Part shown: in pieces, positions 6,132 to 9,646 of the stretch
How positions within the stretch are numbered: position 1 is the first letter of the stretch
How the letters are laid out: each line of letters begins with the position of its first letter
Translations under genes and position numbers: made by a program
Notes under the pieces: model-generated
Database searches by the model: none
What the model was told of the DNA's origin: nothing
Seen by the model: only the letters and a program-made list of their open reading frames with translations
Source: Euryarchaeota archaeon UBA59
GTDB lineage: Archaea; Thermoplasmatota; Poseidoniia; Poseidoniales; Thalassarchaeaceae
Assembly (NCBI GenBank): GCA_002505495.1
Contig: DAVI01000071.1
Span: 517-10,162 of the forward strand
Direction of reading: 5' to 3'
DNA: 9,646 nt

Positions 6132-7274
6132 TCAGACCTCTGCGATGTCATGCTGAGGCCTCAGTTCAACTATGTGGCCAGCGCGGGACTTCGACCACAC
6201 TGCAGTTGCAGGCCGCGCCTCAGCCCGCTCCCATGCTCCCAGAAGCGTCCCTATGGTCATCGCAGGATGGAAAGCAGCCTCAAGGGTCAGCTTCACGCCG
6301 CCATGTTCGTCGAGTGATTCCGCAGCCTTCACCCCACCCAACCCCGTCCTTGAGAGGAACCTGTGACCGACATGGAGCCAATGTTCCGGTTCACCAACCA
6401 AGACCATCTCACCCGAGGCGATGAATCGCTTGCGACTCGCTTCGGAAATAGCATCCCAAAGTTTCAGCCGTTCCGCGTCGGCAACGCCAATCCATTCACA
6501 GTTCGGCTCGGCGTTCCGAGACTTATCTGTTAGATGGGGTAGAGTCGTTTCCTCAAATCTAACCATTAGGTCTTGTGTGATTGACATCATTCGAGCGCCA
6601 TCTATAGTCCAGTTACCTGGTCCCTCATGCCTCGCTAGGGTGAGCGGGTGCTCACCCCCACCTTCAGCATCGTTTCGTTCAGTGTCAGCCCACTCTACGA
6701 CAACTGCTTCAGCAGCCGGTATCGAGCGCGAATCAAGTTCCAAGGTCACAAGAGATTCGGAGGTACCATCATCCGTCCAGTGAAAGCGGAATCGTTGGTT
6801 ATTGATCCGCTCCCACATCGAGACTGCAATTCCCGCCGCAATCGCAGGATGGGCTCTGTCACGGACCAACAAAGTGGCTCGCCCCCCCTCGTCACTCAGT
6901 ACTTCCAACTTGCCATGCCCTCTGAGTTCCAGGTCTTCGTTCACCCACGCCAATTGTTTCTGTTGACGCTTGAAGAAGGGTTTGGGTGGAGTTCTGTCAG
7001 CAGCACTTTGGCGCCACTCCTCGCTCTCCGCGGAGGCGTGTGCGAGACGCCGACCAAGGGTCAGTTGCAAGTTCTCCTCGACTTCGCCAAGCCAGAGTTC
7101 AAATTCTGAAACTCGAACAAAATATGTAGGCGGCCGCCGAGAACGATTCTCAAGAATCAGTCCAGACAGAGTCGGCTGAAATCGCTGTTCAAGCGCTTCA
7201 GCTAACCAAGTTGTTCGCTCATCTGCAGACTCGTCAACAATCGGCACAGGTAACTCTCGGAAGTCAACACCCAT
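6132..7274 (-). CDS. Uncharacterised soluble protein with two diverged copies of one domain
   Basis: 380 residues; I do not recognise the family. No signal peptide or membrane helix is visible, so it is probably cytoplasmic. Each half contains a helical region, then a beta segment and a conserved block. Copy A has SDEGG (127-131), HPAIAAG (142-148), WER (154-156) and Trp166. Copy B has LDEHGG (321-326), HPAMTIG (336-342), WER (348-350) and Trp360. From HPA to the last Trp the copies align without gaps, 8 of 25 residues identical. The shared His-Pro-Ala and Trp-Glu-Arg suggest a structural or ligand-binding fold, but no catalytic motif can be named. The ATG at 7274 has no clear Shine-Dalgarno (GGGCGGG lies 8 nt upstream), so the start is moderately sure. 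It follows the TPR membrane protein by 44 bp on the same strand, so the two may form an operon and act together. Confidence 0.82.
   Translation of the reverse strand: MGVDFRELPVPIVDESADERTTWLAEALEQRFQPTLSGLILENRSRRPPTYFVRVSEFELWLGEVEENLQLTLGRRLAHASAESEEWRQSAADRTPPKPFFKRQQKQLAWVNEDLELRGHGKLEVLSDEGGRATLLVRDRAHPAIAAGIAVSMWERINNQRFRFHWTDDGTSESLVTLELDSRSIPAAEAVVVEWADTERNDAEGGGEHPLTLARHEGPGNWTIDGARMMSITQDLMVRFEETTLPHLTDKSRNAEPNCEWIGVADAERLKLWDAISEASRKRFIASGEMVLVGEPEHWLHVGHRFLSRTGLGGVKAAESLDEHGGVKLTLEAAFHPAMTIGTLLGAWERAEARPATAVWSKSRAGHIVELRPQHDIAEV
6159..6917 (-). repeat. Span of the internal domain duplication in the unknown protein
   Basis: Copy A conserved block corresponds to about 6735-6917 (residues 120-180) and copy B to about 6159-6341 (residues 312-372). 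The shared pattern is GG-x(9,10)-HPA-x3-G-x5-WER-x9-W followed by a Val/Leu-rich strand. The similarity is seen only at protein level, so the duplication is old. Confidence 0.6.
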
Positions 7275-7318
7275 TGAGGTTTCCCGCCCTGAAGCTCAGT
7301 GTAACTGCCGACAGAGTG

Positions 7319-9646
7319 TCATTGGTCATCGACATCTGTGACTCCAACACCTGACTGGGTCTTTTTCGACCTCGATTGAGGGCGACGAGCAAAGCTATCT
7401 TCCGACTTTATCGAGTGGGTTGGAATATCTCGTTCCCGTGGTGATGTGTCCATCATTGGGATTCTGGGGGATAGAGCACCAGCGGCCTCTCTCTGCTCCG
7501 CCAAACTTGTGCGAATCTGCCGGCCTCGATATGCGGCAGGCCCGATGAGCCTCTCTAGAACCCTCATCTCCTTGTCGATCGGCTTGGGTCTCTTGTTCCA
7601 CCATTCGATTGGCAATGGTTTGGACCGAGCGGGCTTCTCCGACTTCAATTCGAGGCTGCGCTTCTTCATCCGCCCGCGCACCTGTCTCTCACTCTCCCGT
7701 GGTAGCCTTACCACCAACCAGCCCGGAAGGCCGAGATCATACACCACACCGTTGATGGTGACGAGGAGGCCCGAGAGGAGAAGGTGAGTGCCAACTGGAA
7801 TGCGCTCGGGGTCGAAGGTGACCTTGTTGCGCAAAAGTCTCCTAGAGTAGGTTACCATCGCCCTTTGGTCCCGATGTTTGATGACCCTACGCTGCTGGCG
7901 CCGTAATCTATGTGAGATTAGGTGGAGGGCACAGAGAGAGGTGGTGATGACAGCGGCGATTGCCACCTCATCCGACCTCGTCCACGCAACGATACCAAGG
8001 AGCCCCCAGAGAGGGACGAGAACCAACCAGTTGAACATCCTCCAAGCGAGTGAAGGTTTGTATTTCGGGGGCAGGTTACGCTCGACGGACTCGTGTGCGG
8101 CAATCATCACATTCGCATTGAGTGCCTCATCCATTCCAGACTTGATGGTGAGTGCGGCGATTGGATTCACAGGCGCATCATCAACCCACTTTCTGCCACG
8201 CTTGGTTCCGATTTGATTGAGAGCGGATTCCAACTCATCAGATGGTGCCGAAAACCCAAGAATCCCCCCCAAAGCCTTCACGCGCGGGTCTTCTGATGCT
8301 GTCACCTGCAATTCCTCGAAGACGTCCAGGGCGTCGAACCATTCACCCCGGTCAATGAGGCAGAGTGATACCGCTATCCGCGCGCGAGAGGAATTGGGGT
8401 CTTGCCTAACGCATTCCAATGCGAGGTCGAGTGCCTCGATGTGTCGTCGTTGGGCCCGTAGTTGTGCCACTGAACTGAGCATTGCAGTCCGGCTTAGAGA
8501 GTCTTTATGGAGATTTTCGATGCGAGTGAGCGGGTCCCAGGAACGAAGTCTCTCGTGGTACTCTTGTAGCAGGTCAAGTGAGGAGATGTTTTCCCAGTCA
8601 TAGAAATCATCCTCTGTGACACCACCTCCCCACGGGTCAATCCATTCGGCAATGAATGCAAGCAGTTCAGGCTCGTCATATCCCTCCGGCTGTTCCAGCC
8701 CTCGGAGAGCTTCGCGCGCAGCGTCGAGTCTGCGACAAGCGATGTGGCCGGCAGCGATGATCATTCGCGCCTCGTCATCTTCGCCGCCTTGCTGAGCGAG
8801 TAATTTACGGGCCACTTCAATCGCCTCCGGCCAAAGTCCTCGCATCGCACACTCTAGCATACGGGCACGCCGCTTTTCCATTTGGATGACCAATTGGTCT
8901 CCCTTGACATGTTCACTTTGGAATCTGCAGAGTGCATCCAAATCATCCCTATAGGCCGCTCCTGAAATGAAGTCGCGCATCCAATCTCCGCCGCCAGCGA
9001 GGATTACACCCTCTCTCCGTTCATCTGGTGAGAGGTCGAAGCGAAGTTGTTTGAGTTTGTTGAGTTTACTTATGCTGAGGACCCAAGTGAGTAGGAAGAT
9101 GGCTTGTCCAGCAGCGATGAATTGCCAAGTCTCCTGCAACAGAACTTCCTCCGCCAAAAAGGGAGAAGAGGTGCCGTATGGCATCAGGTGGCTGAATTCC
9201 TTGTAGGTTTGGAGAATCAAAAGCAGGACAGTGTACCCACTGAAACCAGCCAACCCGAAGAAGAGTACCTTGCCCTGTACCTTACGCTCACTCCTAATCT
9301 CACGTGGGCGCGCCAAGATGACCCCTCCGATGCCGCCAAAGTTTTGCCCTCCGAGGAACAGGTTACGCGTCAACTCGAAAATGAATGCCAGGCCGACGAT
9401 GGCGACATTCATCATCAGATAGGAGGCGAGTGTGATTTCCAACGCTTTGAGGGAGATGACCTTCTGCAGAACCGGATTATTCTCCACCAGTTGGTAGATT
9501 TCCCAGCCGATGATTCCCCCGAGGTCGAGCATGCTATTGGCATCTGCAGGATTCTCGAGTTCAACATAGATGAGTGTGACGATGCCGTTGATTGCGGCTA
9601 GCGGCATAGTCGCTAGGAAAATGACGATGATGATTGCTGCAAACCG
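7319..9646 (-). CDS. Polytopic membrane protein with cytoplasmic TPR-like domain (5' end off window)
   Basis: At least 775 residues. Numbering from the Met at 9607: one helix runs from before that Met to about residue 15, then helices at about 58-78, 113-133 and 160-180. A soluble block (about 185-520) carries TPR-like helical pairs, clearest at 250-272 and 385-432 (RRHIEALDLALECVRQDPNS, then GEWFDALDVFEELQ). Two more helices lie at about 525-542 and 546-566. A long Arg/Lys-rich tail begins HRLRRQQRR. Basic loops (79-112, 181-190, 566-590) and acidic loops (16-57, 134-159) fit the positive-inside rule with N-terminus, TPR block and tail in the cytoplasm. The Met at 9607 is not the true start: 13 further in-frame codons reach the edge and encode a hydrophobic run. 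TPRs usually mediate protein-protein contacts; no enzymatic motif is seen. It may be a scaffold working with the next gene, 44 bp downstream. Function unknown. Confidence 0.85.
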   Translation of the reverse strand, partial: RFAAIIIVIFLATMPLAAINGIVTLIYVELENPADANSMLDLGGIIGWEIYQLVENNPVLQKVISLKALEITLASYLMMNVAIVGLAFIFELTRNLFLGGQNFGGIGGVILARPREIRSERKVQGKVLFFGLAGFSGYTVLLLILQTYKEFSHLMPYGTSSPFLAEEVLLQETWQFIAAGQAIFLLTWVLSISKLNKLKQLRFDLSPDERREGVILAGGGDWMRDFISGAAYRDDLDALCRFQSEHVKGDQLVIQMEKRRARMLECAMRGLWPEAIEVARKLLAQQGGEDDEARMIIAAGHIACRRLDAAREALRGLEQPEGYDEPELLAFIAEWIDPWGGGVTEDDFYDWENISSLDLLQEYHERLRSWDPLTRIENLHKDSLSRTAMLSSVAQLRAQRRHIEALDLALECVRQDPNSSRARIAVSLCLIDRGEWFDALDVFEELQVTASEDPRVKALGGILGFSAPSDELESALNQIGTKRGRKWVDDAPVNPIAALTIKSGMDEALNANVMIAAHESVERNLPPKYKPSLAWRMFNWLVLVPLWGLLGIVAWTRSDEVAIAAVITTSLCALHLISHRLRRQQRRVIKHRDQRAMVTYSRRLLRNKVTFDPERIPVGTHLLLSGLLVTINGVVYDLGLPGWLVVRLPRESERQVRGRMKKRSLELKSEKPARSKPLPIEWWNKRPKPIDKEMRVLERLIGPAAYRGRQIRTSLAEQREAAGALSPRIPMMDTSPRERDIPTHSIKSEDSFARRPQSRSKKTQSGVGVTDVDDQ

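Noticed and set aside
9208..9270. GFSG in the TPR membrane protein resembles the rhomboid protease GxSG motif, and a nearby helix has an Asn like the rhomboid HxxxN helix.
   Set aside because: No catalytic His is present in a later membrane helix and the upstream His is replaced, so there is no basis for protease activity.

Overview
All five genes lie on the minus strand, so transcription runs from the right edge to the left. The base composition is mixed, somewhat above half G+C by eye. The combination of features suggests a marine planktonic archaeon of the Poseidoniia (Marine Group II/III, Thermoplasmatota): a very long calcium-binding repeat protein of the thrombospondin type 3 (TSP3) kind, a PKD-domain type I membrane protein, many N-glycosylation sequons in both, and a GGTGA-type Shine-Dalgarno. 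This placement is inference; the window holds no rRNA or other clear phylogenetic marker.

In transcription order: (1) 9646-7319, a polytopic membrane protein with a cytoplasmic TPR-like block and a basic C-terminal tail; its 5' end runs off the right edge, because the frame stays open and hydrophobic past the first visible Met. (2) 7274-6132, a soluble protein of unknown family built from two diverged copies of one domain, 44 bp behind gene 1 and probably co-transcribed with it. (3) After a 110-bp gap with a candidate TATA box, a hairpin and a good ribosome-binding site comes 6021-2932, a 1029-residue secreted or membrane-anchored protein with about 25 Asp-rich TSP3-type calcium-binding repeats, one dockerin-like EF-hand loop and a non-repeat central insert. 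(4) After a 193-bp gap rich in inverted repeats comes 2738-1071, a type I membrane protein with a signal peptide, two Ig-like and two PKD-like domains, one C-terminal membrane helix and a very acidic cytoplasmic tail. (5) After 33 bp comes 1037-1, an M24B Xaa-Pro aminopeptidase (PepP-like), cut by the left edge before its last metal ligands.

Genes 3 and 4 look like cell-surface components. Genes 1 and 2 could be their membrane or cytoplasmic partners, but only proximity and shared strand support that. PepP is a general peptide-processing enzyme and may merely be coupled to gene 4. I see no tRNA, rRNA, CRISPR array, insertion sequence or phage gene. No stretch longer than 300 bp lacks a gene.
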